64,000 nt of DNA from Bryopsis sp. KO-2023. Lineage: Eukaryota; Chlorophyta; Ulvophyceae; Bryopsidales; Bryopsidaceae. Position numbers and translations under genes: made by a program. The stretch lies in NCBI GenBank assembly GCA_030272585.1, contig BSYQ01000005.1, positions 2,356,001 to 2,420,000 on the forward strand, given 5' to 3'. The notes beneath the pieces were generated by a model. That model ran no database searches and was not told the origin of the DNA. It saw nothing but the letters and a program-made list of their open reading frames with translations. This document shows positions 12,467 through 24,247 of this stretch, one piece after another (within the stretch, counting starts at the first letter, position 1; every line of letters begins with the position of its first letter).

Positions 12467-14146
12467 ACCCAACTCCGTTATATATGAATAGGGTTTTTTT
12501 CGAACAATATATTGCCCTGATTTGTAGTAATTGGGATGCACATATGTCGTGCGGGACAGGAGAGAGAGTAGAGGGAGTTCCAGGGTGGTGAATTTCTTTC
12601 TTTCTTTCTTTTTTTTTTTTTTTTTCGGGCGTGGGGGGGGGGGGAAAGAAATGAGGGAGCCAGAAGCGAATGGGAAGTTTTTGGTGGGGTACGGCCGGGG
12701 GGCGGGGGGTTGGGGGGTGGTTTCGTTAAATGTCAGACATTTCTTGAGGAGCAAGACAGAGAGTAAATGTTGGAACGTTTGTCCCATGAAGAGGGGATGG
12801 AGGCTGTTGTTTAATGACCAATGAACACATTCTCACAGGTGTCGGGTTTTTTTTCCGCCACCAGAACATGCTGCTCTGACTGTCAATTTCACTCTCATCG
12901 ACGAAAAGAAGCGTTCAGACACTGCCTCATGTGTTGACAAAGGCACTGAAACTATCCACGAAAAGTCTTAAAACAACGTCACAAACAACATAGCCGCCTT
13001 CGAGCCTTATAACAATATCCTTTCACCAGATCTAACTCTACACTGAGTCATTCACAGATCCCCTTACTTTCCCCAATTGGGGCACAATTGTCTCCTTTAA
13101 TGAACAGATACCCTCATCTCACAGGACACCATTTCCACAATCACAACACATGCCAGTGTAAAATGTGACGTAGTGTTTGCGACTTTCCAGTCGTCTTCTG
13201 AACTGTGTGTCTTCCGACAGTCGGTTCTTTCTTGCCTTCCGGCTAGACACTTGGCCTTTCGGCACCAGACTACTTCTGAGAATGGATTGGATTACAACAA
13301 GATAGATCTGTCTGTTCCTGCCACTCCTCTTATACTTCCCACCACTCACATTCTCCTTCCACCATTGTCCCTCATTAACAACTAAAGCTTCATTCCACCA
13401 AATGTCCCAAAAAACCATAAACAACCATCATTCATTTAACACCAGGTCGGGAAGAGAGGATTCGCCACTTTGCGACATTGCTGGGGTCGATGCCAGGATT
13501 GAATGGATATTTTGCCTGGCGCGCGTGGAACTGACACCCAGCGCAGCGAAAATCGTATCGTACTTCACGCAGTCATGCGTTCCACCACGTCCCAGAGCCA
13601 CTCACCTCACCCCTGGCATCAGATACTACACGTAAAAGGCTCCCGTCTAAATATCTTTTGCCAGGCACTCTCGTGACTTCCTCCTTCCGTGCCCCCAAGG
13701 AACTCCCTCTCAGGTCCCCAGTCGAAGGAGCAAGGTAACAGCTAACAGTTCAGTATTTTGCACAACGCATCTAGAACGACGAGAGTCGCGAAAGGGAGGG
13801 GGGGGGCAACGGTGTGGGGAAAAAAGTCTGCACTGGTTGTTTAGAAGACTTCTTGACTGGAAACGTATCGGACCTTTGCGTCGCGTTTGTTGCATATTAA
13901 TAATATCCTTGCCTTCACAGACACCCAACGAAAACGTTGAGACTCTGTACAGGTTCCGGTGGGAAGCATGTTTTCTCTCAGCCGGAGGTTGCTTGGAGAG
14001 TTTATGTCGAGCACCTTGCACCGAAATGTCTCCCCCCCACCCCCTTTGTTGAGCCCACTTGCGCTTCTATGTCGTTTTCATATCTTTCGAGGCAGTACGC
14101 CCTTCCGAAATGAATTTGTTCTTGTGTCTTAAGGAGCCGAGATAAG
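12467..14146. other. Intergenic, low-complexity patches, no gene seen
   Basis: The 3' flank of eIF3d includes a T tract and G-rich stretch at about 12605-12720. Short frames between 13.1 and 14.0 kb have no recognisable features. The last 200 bp are presumably the upstream region of the gene starting at 14147. Confidence 0.45.
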
Positions 14147-14887
14147 ATGAACGCCAAGTTTACTTTCTGCCTCTTTGCCCTCTTCCTGGTGTCCACCGCG
14201 TCCGCGCTGAGGTTTCCTCAAGGGGTAGGTTTTTTTTTCTTTTTTCGCGCCACATCTTTGAACGTGGTGTTGGAGCTTTCCAACCGCCACAAGGGCAGGA
14301 AGGGTGACGCTTGCATGTTGGTCTCTCAGGAGGTGTTCAGAGGGGTATTCCTCCAATCCACTGGCGAGCTCATCACTCCTCAAGGAACTGTGCAAGTGCA
14401 GAGGGCAACTGACGTAGCTACTGCCGAAGACGCAGCACCAGCTTCAGATGCGGACGCAGTAACAGACGCAGATACGGACGCACCTGCAGACGTAGCTACA
14501 GACGCATCTGCAGACGCACCTGCAGACTCACCTGCAGACGCAACTGCAGATGTTGTTACAGACGCAGCTACGGATGAGGCTACAGACGCGGGAACAGATG
14601 CGGCTACCGATGCGGTTAGAGATGTGGTTACGGAGTTGGAGGTAGTGGACGATGAGATGGAGCTGGAGACAGTGGATGATGGGATGGTACTTGAGACAGT
14701 GGACGATGGGGCGGTAGCTCCCGACAGTGACCTGGTGCCTGAGGTTGTTGAAAATCCTTCAGTCGAGAGCTCCGTGACTGGCTCCACAACCGAGGTCCTC
14801 GAGATTTCTTCAGCCGAGGCCCCCGACAGTAGCTCTGCGTCTGAGGATCTCGAGATTTCTTCTGCGCAGGCTCCTGTTGGAGCTTAG
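14147..14887 (+). CDS. Secreted Ala/Asp-repeat acidic protein
   Basis: The N-terminus (MNAKFTFCLFALFLVSTASA) is a classic cleavable signal peptide. The frame stays open for 246 codons. However, 14224-14298 looks like a 75-nt intron: donor GG|GTAGGT, a long T tract, and acceptor GGGCAG|G. Removing it keeps the frame and gives 221 residues. After a short segment with GDACMLVSQEV, the protein becomes a run of three- to four-residue units of the type TDA, ADA and PAD (about 60 units' worth of Ala, Asp and Thr). Acidic segments follow (ELETVDDGM twice) and then a Ser/Glu-rich tail ending EISSAQAPVGA. No catalytic motif is present. The composition suggests an extracellular, strongly acidic, disordered protein; function unknown. 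Composition resembles the larger gene downstream. Confidence 0.65.
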   Translation: MNAKFTFCLFALFLVSTASALRFPQGVGFFFFFRATSLNVVLELSNRHKGRKGDACMLVSQEVFRGVFLQSTGELITPQGTVQVQRATDVATAEDAAPASDADAVTDADTDAPADVATDASADAPADSPADATADVVTDAATDEATDAGTDAATDAVRDVVTELEVVDDEMELETVDDGMVLETVDDGAVAPDSDLVPEVVENPSVESSVTGSTTEVLEISSAEAPDSSSASEDLEISSAQAPVGA

Positions 14888-16188
14888 GTTTTCCATAAAG
14901 AGGTAAACTGAGGAGTCCACCTCTCCTAATTCTTGTGGTCGGAACGAAGGTTCACTACTGCGACAAAGAAGCTGCACTCCTCGATTCACGGGAAAGACAT
15001 TGAAAATTGAAAGACCTGGGCATTGCCCAAAGGTCCATCTAGAACCTGGCGGTACACAGATTTTAGGTGCATCACCCAGTGCTTTTACTCGGCTATGAAG
15101 AAAATGTGCTGAATCTCAATATCAGTTATTTCGGCTTGATGTGTGACGTCATCCTCAGCTAGATGGATCCCTCCTAGCGTTTCAAGTTTTTGATAAACAT
15201 GTGTTTGCCCTTGGCAGGTTGATTTCATCAGGGAATGGGAAGTGCATGGTGACTGGAAGTCACAGCGTTCCTCAGAAGGGTATTCTTCAATTTTTGAAGT
15301 TCACATCCTGAAGGGGAGAGACTGTGTGACCGGCGGGCAGAGTTTCATATTATATTCGTTCTGTGATCTGTGGAGTATTTGACATGGGGGCCCCAACATA
15401 AGTAGTGTGTTTGACTGCAGGAAGATTGACCTGCAGAACCGTGATCTGGACGAGTTATGTTGTGTTCGTGTTTTTGGGGCCGATAATAAAATGAAGGACT
15501 GTGCACATGTGGATTGTCATAGTTTGCCTCACAACAACTTTTAATCAATTTCTCTTGATTTCCCAGTCCTTGTTTGGACCTGTCCCTTGTGCCTGTGTAT
15601 TGTTCATGCAAACGAGTGGCCATTCATGGTTCGATGCTTGCATGGAGCTGCAATCTCTTGATCAAGCAGCTGAGTTACATGTTAGAGAAAACCAAGTCCC
15701 AGAAACCCTTGCAAGGAGTTACGTTGAGTCATAGACTAATCCAGCCCAATTGTAGGCAGTAGACCAAATATCAATTCTCAGCCAAGGGAATACCGATTGC
15801 TGGCCAGGCTAAACTCATCACCTGTGAGATTTAACGCTACCAAGCAGTTGTTCCAGTGGTGGGGACCAGTAAACCGTGTTGGCAGTGTGTTGTTCTAGTT
15901 GGGGTATTACGATACGGGGGTTCAAGCATGGTTGGCGGCAGTTGCGGAGGATCAACCAGAAGTTTGCCCTTCCGTAGCAATAAATTCCGTTGTGCGGCCG
16001 GTTGAGTATTCAGCTTTTTGACTGCTCCTGTGCTTCATGGTCACCGGCCTCTGACTTCACAATATTGAACAGCTACCTTTGCTCGAGGGACTACCTGAAC
16101 GATCTAAAGATGATTCAAGCAAGGTCCACAAGATCATCAGCTCGTCTGCACCACACAAGGCTCCTTAAGGGCCCAGCGTTGACTTTCA
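14888..16188. other. Intergenic or 5' non-coding exons, nothing recognised
   Basis: Frames here are short and lack conserved features. The region lies directly upstream of the long acidic repeat gene and may hold its promoter, 5' UTR or a missing first exon with a signal peptide; no such exon could be identified. Confidence 0.35.
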
Positions 16189-19100
16189 ATGCAACGCTTC
16201 CTCAATCTCCCTCTGCGACTGAAACGAGTTTGTGTGTGCAGAACGAGAGTCCGTTACCTGAATGCGTGGCTCGCCTTATGGTGCATCCTTGCAGAACAGA
16301 CCCTTCGCACCGAGTCGAGGCTTCTGCAGGACACCGATACTGGGACTCCATATCCCAACCGTTGGAACTTCCTCGACAACGATGAAGACTTCTTCTCCCG
16401 AATGAACGACAGAAGAAACAGATTCGCCAACAGACAGCCAAAATCGAGTGGAGACGCTTCGACCACCGGTGACAGTGCCACGACTAGTGGCGGCTCACTA
16501 GGGGGAAGCAACCTTTTTGGTTCTGCCCTGGCGCGAACTGGTATGAACCCTCACTGTCCGCTCGTGTGGAGCCTTGTTTCAGAAAATGGTCTGCGTCTGC
16601 AGTCAATTACAGAGAGCGCCTGTCCTGTTGCAGGAATCAACCCAAGAGCCCCCACTCCAGCGGAGAGACAATCATCAGAAACTGGACTTGACGCCATCCC
16701 AAACGAGACAGTTGGAGGTTCGGACGACCTTCGCACAAGGATTGGTGGTCTGGATGCTTTTCTCAACAGCATCCGGAATGGTGAACCTGGATCCCTGACG
16801 CCGACAACAGCGGCCACGACACCTGGATCAAGGCTGTCTGGATTGGTGCACCCACCAACCTCGAAAGAAGATACTCAGGAACGTGTCCCCGACGTGAAGG
16901 CAGAGGATCAAAGTCCATCAAGGGAAACTGAAACTACCATCGACGAGGCAACGGAGGACAAATCCAAGTCTGGCGAGCTTGACGACGAGAAGAAAAAGAG
17001 CAATGAGGCCGCAGTTGTGAATTCTGAGCCGATAGAGCAAAAGAAAACGGCTGAATCTGATGGCGAGGTATCTGAGTTCGGCGAAGAAACTGTAAGCAAT
17101 CAAGCAACCTCTGGGCCAAGCGTTATTCCTGAGGAGACTGGAAGTTTTGCATCCAATCCTGTTGATGGCAGTGTCCACAGCAACGATAGCAATGGGATTG
17201 AAAGCATGACTTCTGAGCCAACCAATGAGAACCCAGGGCTTGGAACTAATGTATCCGAATCTGGCGAAGACGACGCTCAAGAGAATGGCAGCAATCAAAT
17301 CGAAGGGTCCACCTCTGAGCCAAGCGTTATGGCTCCTGAACCAACGGGGCATAAGCGAATGGCTGAAACTGATGGCGTTGTCCCCGAGTCCACCAGCGAC
17401 AGTGCCACGACTAGTGTCCAAAACAATACTGAAGACAACGAGATCGATGAAAGTGAAGGAACGAACTCAATGCCAATTGTTGTTCCTGAGGAGAATGGGA
17501 GTACCCCCAGCAATGATGTTGAAAATATGACTGCTGACCCAACGGAGAAAAATAAAATGGTGGAGAGTGATGGTGTGTTATCAGCCGGCGAAAACAATGC
17601 TGAAGAGAACGTGGTCAATCAAATTGAAGGGGGCGCACCTGAGGCACGAGTTGTTTCTGAGGAGAAAGAAAGTGCCGCAGTCAAGTCGGCGCCTGGCGAC
17701 GGCAGCAATGAGAACAACGAGCGCAACAAGGCCGACAGTATGACCCCTGAGTCTGTGGACGAGACGACCAAAAATGATGACGTATCGTCCGAGCTTGTCG
17801 AAGATACTGCTGTAGAGAATGGAATTAGTGACACCCAAGGGGGGATCTCAGAGCCCAGCGTTGCTCCTGTGGAGAGTGGCAGTTCTGTATCCGAGTCTGG
17901 CGATGATGGTGTACAGAGCAACGACATGAACGAGATCGAAAGTATGACTGCTGGGCCAACGGAGGAGAAGCAAACGGGGAGTGTAGTGGCCGGGTTCGGT
18001 GAAAACAATGCCGAAGAGAATGAGGTCAATGGCACGAAAGAGGATATCTCAGAGCCGAGCGTCGTTCCTGAGGAGAATGGCAATGGCGGTGCTTCAATCA
18101 AATCCAGCAATGGCAGTCAGATGAACAGTGGCGTCAACGGAGTCGACAGTGCCACTCCTGTGCTAGAGAACAAGAGAGTTGAAACTGATGGCGTGGTGTC
18201 CGCGTCTGACGAATACAATACAGAACATGATGGGAGCAACGGAACTGAAGCAAAGGCCCCTGAGCCAAGCGTTGCTCCTGAGGAGAATGGCAACGAGTCT
18301 GGCGATGGCAGCGACCAGAACAACAGCAGTGCTGCTGAGAGTGTTACGCAAACAGCTGGTGATCTGGTATCCAATTCTGACGGTGACAAAACTGAAGAGG
18401 GGAAAAAATTGAAGCCATTCTCTGAGCCAAAAAAAGTTCCTGAGGAAAATGTCGATCTCGCTGAGAGTGCCACTGCTGAATCGATGGAGCAGCAGCAAAC
18501 AGCTAAAACTCCTGGTTGTTTACATTGCAAAACTAAACAGAAAAGGATCGACGAAACGCCAGGAGTACCGTCCAGCCCAGACATCCTTCCTCAGGAGAAT
18601 GAAAGCGCCGTGTTCGAGTCTGGTGACAGCACTGATCAGAGTAGTAGTCCGATTGAGATGAACAATGAGGATGAACGAATGATTGCCAAGGGACTGGAGC
18701 AGAATCAAGCGGTTGGGGCCACTGGCATGACATCCGTATCTGGCGATGGCGATGATGAGAGTGACGGGAACACTGAGACCGAAAGTACGATTGATGAGCG
18801 TATGGACCAGAAGCAAACGGCTGAAAGTGATGCTGTGGCGCCAACTTCTGGTAGCAACACTGGTGAAGAGAGCAAAAACGATCAAGCCGAAGGGGTGACT
18901 TCGGCACAGGGGAGCGTTGTTCCTGAGGAGAGGCGCAGTGGGGTGTTTAAGTCAGGAGATGAAAGCTATCAGAACGTGGAAGGCGATGAAACTGGAGAGA
19001 GCTCTGGCCGAATGAACCAGGAGACTGCAGCCGAAAGTGGGGGTAAAGCATCAGATCAGAAGAATGAGAGCAAATATAACAAGGAGATGAACTCTCATCC

Positions 19101-21137
19101 CACCGAGAAGGCAACAAAAACTGAGAAAGGAGGTGCAGCGCTCTCCGCATCTGGGGAAAGTATCAATATGAATGAAGCCGAAGTCGCAAGCTCTGAGGCG
19201 ATGCAACAGGAGAAAACGCGAAAAAGTGATGTCGCGGGGTTCGAATCCGGAGAAGGGAAGAAACACCAAGGAGCTGAAGGCAATAGTTACAGGAAAGACG
19301 AGACAGGAGCCGAAGAGGTGCAATCTGCTGAAAAAACAAAAGCCGCTGTTCCCAACAGAAATGAGGGAGCTGAATCCGAGTTTGGTGGAGGGAGAAATAA
19401 CAACGATGACGGCAATGGGGCTGACCAGCAACCAACGTCCAGCAGTGATGGCACGCCATCCAATTCTGAAGAAACCAGTGTCCAGAACTCCAACAGCAAT
19501 AAGACAGAAGGGGTGGATTCCACGCTGGTAGAGCAAGATACAACGGCCGAAAGCGGTGCTGTTGGATCCAAGCCCGGAGCAGGCAGTGATGAGAATAAAG
19601 AGAGCGATGCGGCTCAAGGCGTGAACTCTGAATCAAATGGTGAAGGTGAAACAACGAGTGCTGGTTTGACACCTCAGTCCAGTGTTGGGAATGGTCTCAA
19701 CGAAGCGAGTGACGCGAATCAAGTGACCACCTCCCAGCGAGCAGGACCTGAGCCAACACTGGAAACTGATGGTGTGGTATCTCAATCCGACGGGGTCAGT
19801 GGAGGGAACGAAGCGATGGAGGTATCACAGGAAGAAAGCAATACTGGAGAGACAGAACGTGACACACAACCAGAGGAAGCGTCTTCCAACGGTGCGCTTG
19901 GTTAATTCCATCATCTCTATTCCACGTCAGTTCGATTTTCGGTATGTTTTCTTTAAACTCTTGGCTCTCAAGGTCGTCCGTGGAGCTCGAATGCTAGCCG
20001 CCTTCTAAACTGCTTGTTTTGACGATCTCTTGTGTTCAGGTGCCTCGGGCGGTGAAAAAACAAACTGCTCCGACTGTAAGCCTATTCCCTGCCCACCAGG
20101 ACCACCAGGTCCACCTGGAAAAGTCGTTTACGTCCCTGAAGGCACGAATATCACAAGACTCAACCACATGGACGACGAAAATACAACAGATGATTCCACT
20201 CAAGACCCCAGGATTGGAGCTCCAGGACCCACACTTGTTGAACCTGAAGTTCTTGACGCTCTTGCGCTCGCACCCGCGAAATCCTTTGACGAAGTCGGTA
20301 CAGAGAACTCCACAGAAAACATTAACAGCGAGAATAGGCCTGCAAGCGATAAGACCATGGCTATGGCACCAGATGCAAACAGTGGCGATGGAGATAATGC
20401 ACCAATATCTCCCAGTGCTGGAAGCTCAGGGGATATCGAAAGTGCAACAAACAACAACGAAGAGAATGGCGTAGCTACGGCACCAGATGCGGCAACTGGA
20501 ACACCACCCGAAAGCACAGAAACCTCACAAGTTGACACCGGAGAAGGGAACAGCCAGAACGAAGGCGATCGTTCTGCCATGGCTCCTGATGCCAACAATG
20601 ACGGAAAATCTGATACTTTATCACCTGAAGGTGTAGAACAGGGCACAGCTCCTTCAGCAGGTCTTGATTCGAAGGCGGATACTGTGACTGTCGAAAACGA
20701 AGCCTCTCCACCATCTGACAGCAACGATGTTGAAAGCCAATCAAACGACGAAGAGAACGCGACCGGAGACACGAACGAAAATGGCCTGGAAACTGAAGCT
20801 ACCGCTTTGGCGCCGGAGGGGAGTGCACCCAGCACATCTGGGGCACCTGGGGATGAGACCGAGAACCTAAAGTCAACCCTGAACGGAGAAACTGAGCCTG
20901 CTACGAACGGAAACGCCCCCACTACAAGCGAAGAGCCTCAACCTGCACCTGGAACCGCTGAAGCTCCGGCTGTCTCGCCTTCTGCTGGCGGCACAGACAC
21001 AGAGAACAACAAACAAAATGACAACACGCCAAGCACATATCCAGTAACAGACACAGGCATTGAAGGTTACTGCTACTGCCCTTGTGCTGCTCAAGCTGCT
21101 GTAAACAGGGAGCAGGCCAACAAGATGGCCAAGAGTG
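16189..21137 (+). CDS. Very long acidic Ser/Glu/Asn repeat protein with collagen-like patch, 3' end open
   Basis: One uninterrupted frame runs from about 16189 to 19891. A splice (donor AACG|GTGCGC, acceptor TTCAG|GT) then joins it in frame to an exon at 20040-21137, which ends in a good donor (GTGAGA), so more exons are expected. The start is uncertain; a hydrophobic segment NAWLALWCILAEQ near residue 25 could be a signal or part of one. A possible in-frame intron lies at about 16541-16632. The body is an imperfect repeat of roughly 60-70 residues combining blocks such as EPSVVPEENG, ESGDxxxQN, IESMT, AESDGVV and GENNAEEN. It is very rich in Glu, Ser, Asn and Asp with few hydrophobics. The second exon opens with a Cys motif (CSDCKPIPCPP) followed by PPGPPGPPGK, three collagen-type triplets, then more acidic repeats (MAPDANS) and a closing Cys cluster (GYCYCPCAA). 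I infer an extracellular matrix protein; no enzyme motif seen. Confidence 0.65.
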
Positions 21138-21545
21138 GTGAGAATCGATTTGCTTGAACTGGTGCTGTTTCAATACACTTCAATGGTTACGAGTCATATG
21201 GTGTGGCGAAAGGTTACTCAAGTTGTTATGTTCGTTGCATGCAGCCGAATCAGAAGTCAGCGTGCTCCCGTTCGTGAGCAGAAGAATGATGGGGAAAGAA
21301 AACAAGAAAAAGAGTTTCCGGCGTGCCAAGATGTTCTGATTTTCTTTGGGAAAAAAGGAAGAGAGAAAAGAGAGGAATGATCTAGAAATTTTAATTACCG
21401 CATTTTTTGGGTGCATTCAACAATCAGTGACCCACTCATACAACAGAACACGTGATAATGCGTTTCAAAGCTCAAACGCCAAAGGCAATTCGGAAAAATG
21501 TATGCCTATGCATGGTCTATCCTGTTTCTTCGTTCATATCATTCA
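21138..21545. other. Intron or 3' flank of the acidic repeat gene
   Basis: Follows the splice donor of the preceding exon; A-rich, no exon with clear signals found before the transposon at 21546. The transposon may sit inside an intron of that gene. Confidence 0.35.
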
Positions 21546-22268
21546 CACTATAGGAAGACCCGCTCTGTGCGGCGTTATCCGAATCCCGGTCGACTTTCGT
21601 CCAACGTGGAAGTCGCGAAAAATCACACGAAACTTCGTAGGAACGGTTGGTTTTATCTGGGTTCGACTCCCAGGCGTTCCCTTTCCCATCTGGGGCCGAA
21701 AAAGTTGGGTCGACGACAAAGTCGTCGTGGACCCCTGCTTAGTCGGAAAATTGAAACCGCACAGGGCGCTGTGCGGAGTCGCAACGCCGTACAGCGCACT
21801 GTGCGGTGTCACCATAATGCACAGGGCAAATTCACTAAAAAAACACACACACACAAGTGCCCACAGTCCCCGAATCCCAAACAACCCATCTGTGATTTCC
21901 TTGCAGAGACAGTAATTACGAAATCTAACCGAGCACTTGGTCGCGAACCACCATGGAAGAAACCCAAACAGTCCAGAGTCGGTGCTGTCAGCATTGGGGC
22001 CCTCGCGATGGATTTCGCGACCGCTCCAAAAGGTCCAGCCGTCGAGAGACCTGGGGCGTTAGCAGGGTGGTATGGAAAAGCGGCGATCCCAACGGAGTCT
22101 TGTTTTTTCGAGAAATCTGAACCCAACTCTGCACCAGGGAACCAACGAAGCGCGAAGCTGTCCGAGCAAACGGGGGGCATACGCGGTGGGGGTTGGCATT
22201 CGATTACCCAGAGCACCGGCCGAACGCGTTCGCATCGTTGCGATACTGGCTAGGACACAGTGGTAAAC

Positions 22269-22406
22269 CAGTCCGTGCTCTTTCTTTTTTGGTTTGAAGA
22301 CTTGTTTTTCCAGCCAGTCCGTGCTCTTTCTTTTTTGGTTTCAAGACTTGTTTTTCCAGCCAGTCCGTGCTCTTTCTTTTTTGGTTTCAAGGCTTGATTT
22401 TCCAAG
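22269..22406. repeat. 46-bp tandem repeat, three copies
   Basis: Three nearly identical direct copies of a 46-bp unit containing CAGTCCGTGCTCTTTC and TTTTGGTTTCAAGACTTG. The third copy is the most diverged at its end. It sits inside the CACTA-like element. Confidence 0.85.
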
Positions 22407-22499
22407 GAGGGGGCATGAACCTTAATTGTGCTGTGTAGCTTCAGGATTTTTTTGTTGGTGCTGGAGAGCGTGAGAAGCTCCTACCGTGAGTTGGATGGT

Positions 22500-22612
22500 T
22501 ATGGAAGGTCTGCCTGATTCTCCAGAGTAGGCTGAGGAGTTCAGACCCAAAATGAGAGAGAGAGAGGTTCCCATCATCGAGACATGATTCCAAAAACAAA
22601 GACCCGTTTTCG
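22500..22612. repeat. Diverged direct repeat, left copy
   Basis: Contains TGCCTGATTCTCCAGAGTAG, a (GA)n stretch and GACATGATTCCAA. A second copy at about 23424-23535 shares the same order of blocks at roughly 75-80 percent identity by eye. The pair brackets the glyoxalase II exon. Confidence 0.6.
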
Positions 22613-22890
22613 ACACACCTGGGCATACTCGAGGTCACATCGCTCTGCATTTCCAGGTTGCTTATTTCCAGGTGAAATTGAATCAGGACCATTTTTTTTA
22701 TGATCGAGGTTTCAACAGAAAGCCCCACATATCCTGTCCACTTTAAAAATGGGTGAAAAGGGTCCGTCGTTTTGTTAAAAACATCAAGTGGTCGCGGTGA
22801 CCACGATATCTGTTCACGAGAAATGCCAGGATTTTGAGAAATGGAATAAATGACAGTGCCCTTTGTTGAAACTTGGATCCCCTCCATTAG

Positions 22891-23108
22891 GTGACACACT
22901 GTTCGCAATGGGGTGTGGTCGACTCTTCGCAGGCAATGCTGAACAAATGTGGATGTCCCTGTCAAAAATGATGATTTTGCCGCCAGAGACTCCAGTGTAT
23001 TCAGCCCACGAATACACACAATCCAATGCAAAATTTGCCCTCACTGTGGATCCCCAAAATCCCAAGCTCATCGCCAGGAAAAAGCAAGTGGATGACATGC
23101 GTGCCAAG
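22891..23108 (+). pseudogene. Glyoxalase II (hydroxyacylglutathione hydrolase) exon fragment
   Basis: One exon bounded by a good acceptor (CCATTAG|GTGAC) and donor (CCAAG|GTTGG). It reads [20 protein letters not shown], then [20 protein letters not shown], then VDPQNPKL and VDDMRAK. The GDTLF and (G/A)HEYT blocks are metal-ligand motifs of glyoxalase II in the metallo-beta-lactamase fold. The enzyme hydrolyses S-lactoylglutathione. The usual GHEYT is AHEYT here, which keeps the His. No upstream exon with the THxHxDH motif and no downstream C-terminal exon were found within the transposon, so I read this as a captured gene fragment, not a working gene. The exon itself has no stop. Confidence 0.75.
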
Positions 23109-23423
23109 GTTGGTTTTCCTGGGGCTTGTTTTTCCATCATTTTCTTACTCCTGTTGCCTTATCGCTAAGATTATACAAGGGGGGGAGGGGTCAGTCCCGA
23201 GTCTGTCATTTAATTTTGCCATGGAGTCAGGAAATGCCGATGAGGTATGCATGGGATCATAATTTGCTGCAAGGTTTTCATTCAGATATGCTGCAAGATC
23301 ATTCCCAAACCACCCCTCAGCTAAACCACAACAACATGACATCGAACATTCAATTTCATGCATATGTGTTCACGCTATTGAATGTATTGTGTTTCCATAG
23401 GCAATACCACCAGAAGACATACA

Positions 23424-23535
23424 TATGGTTTGCCTGGTTCTCCTGAGTAGGTTGGGGAGTTGAGACACAAGAGGAGAGAGAGAAGGAGGTTCCATCAAGG
23501 ATGCCATCAAGACATGATTCCAAGAACGAAGGACC
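23424..23535. repeat. Diverged direct repeat, right copy
   Basis: Partner of the repeat at 22500-22612, with the blocks TGCCTGGTTCTCCTGAGTAG, a (GA)n stretch and GACATGATTCCAAGAA in the same order. Confidence 0.6.
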
Positions 23536-23734
23536 ATGTTACCATCCCACAGAAACTTTTTTAGACTTCGGGTGATTCGGGTTTGTGTATGATTTTAGAA
23601 GCTCCAAGGACAATGGAAATTAGAGGGGCTGATTGGGTTTTCATTGAACAGACTTGACATCACCTAGTGGACATGAATTGTAGCTATGAATGCTGATGTA
23701 AAACAAATGATGTCACACAAAAACCACCCCCGCA

Positions 23735-24247
23735 CACGGCACCGTCACCCCCGCACGGGCCTGTACCTGTTTGGGCCCGTTTTGTGCGGCACTCATCCAC
23801 CCCCGCACGGGCCTACACTGGTTTTGGCCCGTTTTGTGCGGCGTTATCAAACATCCCCGCACAGACTTCTGTTCACCACGCACAGACTTGAAAAAAACAC
23901 GTACCTGTTTTGGCCCGTTTTGTGCGGCACATATCCACCCCGCACAGCCGCTGACGACTTTGCCGCAGCAGAACCCCGCACAGGAAAACAAAAACCCCGC
24001 ACACTGTGCGGGGTAACATTTGTTTGTGCGGGGTTCGCCTGTGCGGGGGTGTCCAAGGTCGAAAGAGCCGCACACTGTGCGGGTTTTTTTTTTTCCTGTG
24101 CGGGGTTCTGCTGTGGCAAAGTCGTCAGCGGCTGTGCGGGGTGGATATGTGCCGCACAAAACGGGCCAAAACAGGTACGTGTTTTTTTCAAGTCTGTGCG
24201 TGGTGAACAGAAGTCTGTGCGGGGATGTTTGATAACGCCGCACAGAG
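23735..24247. repeat. Subterminal CCCGCACAG array and large inverted repeat
   Basis: At least fifteen copies of CCCGCAC(A/G) or its inverse occur here. The segments 23844-24013 and 24060-24247 are inverted copies of one another over about 170 bp, with roughly 45 bp between them. Apparent long open frames on both strands are by-products of this symmetry. Confidence 0.8.

Noticed and set aside
13402-13635. 77-codon plus-strand frame in the eIF3d downstream region
   Set aside because: No conserved motif, signal peptide or splice signals.
16202-20922. Several minus-strand frames opposite the acidic repeat gene
   Set aside because: Shadow frames caused by repeat composition; no splice or domain support.
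22269-22406. Regular repeats as a CRISPR array
   Set aside because: Copies abut without unique spacers, and the genome is eukaryotic; the same holds for 27231-27381 and 36590-36845.
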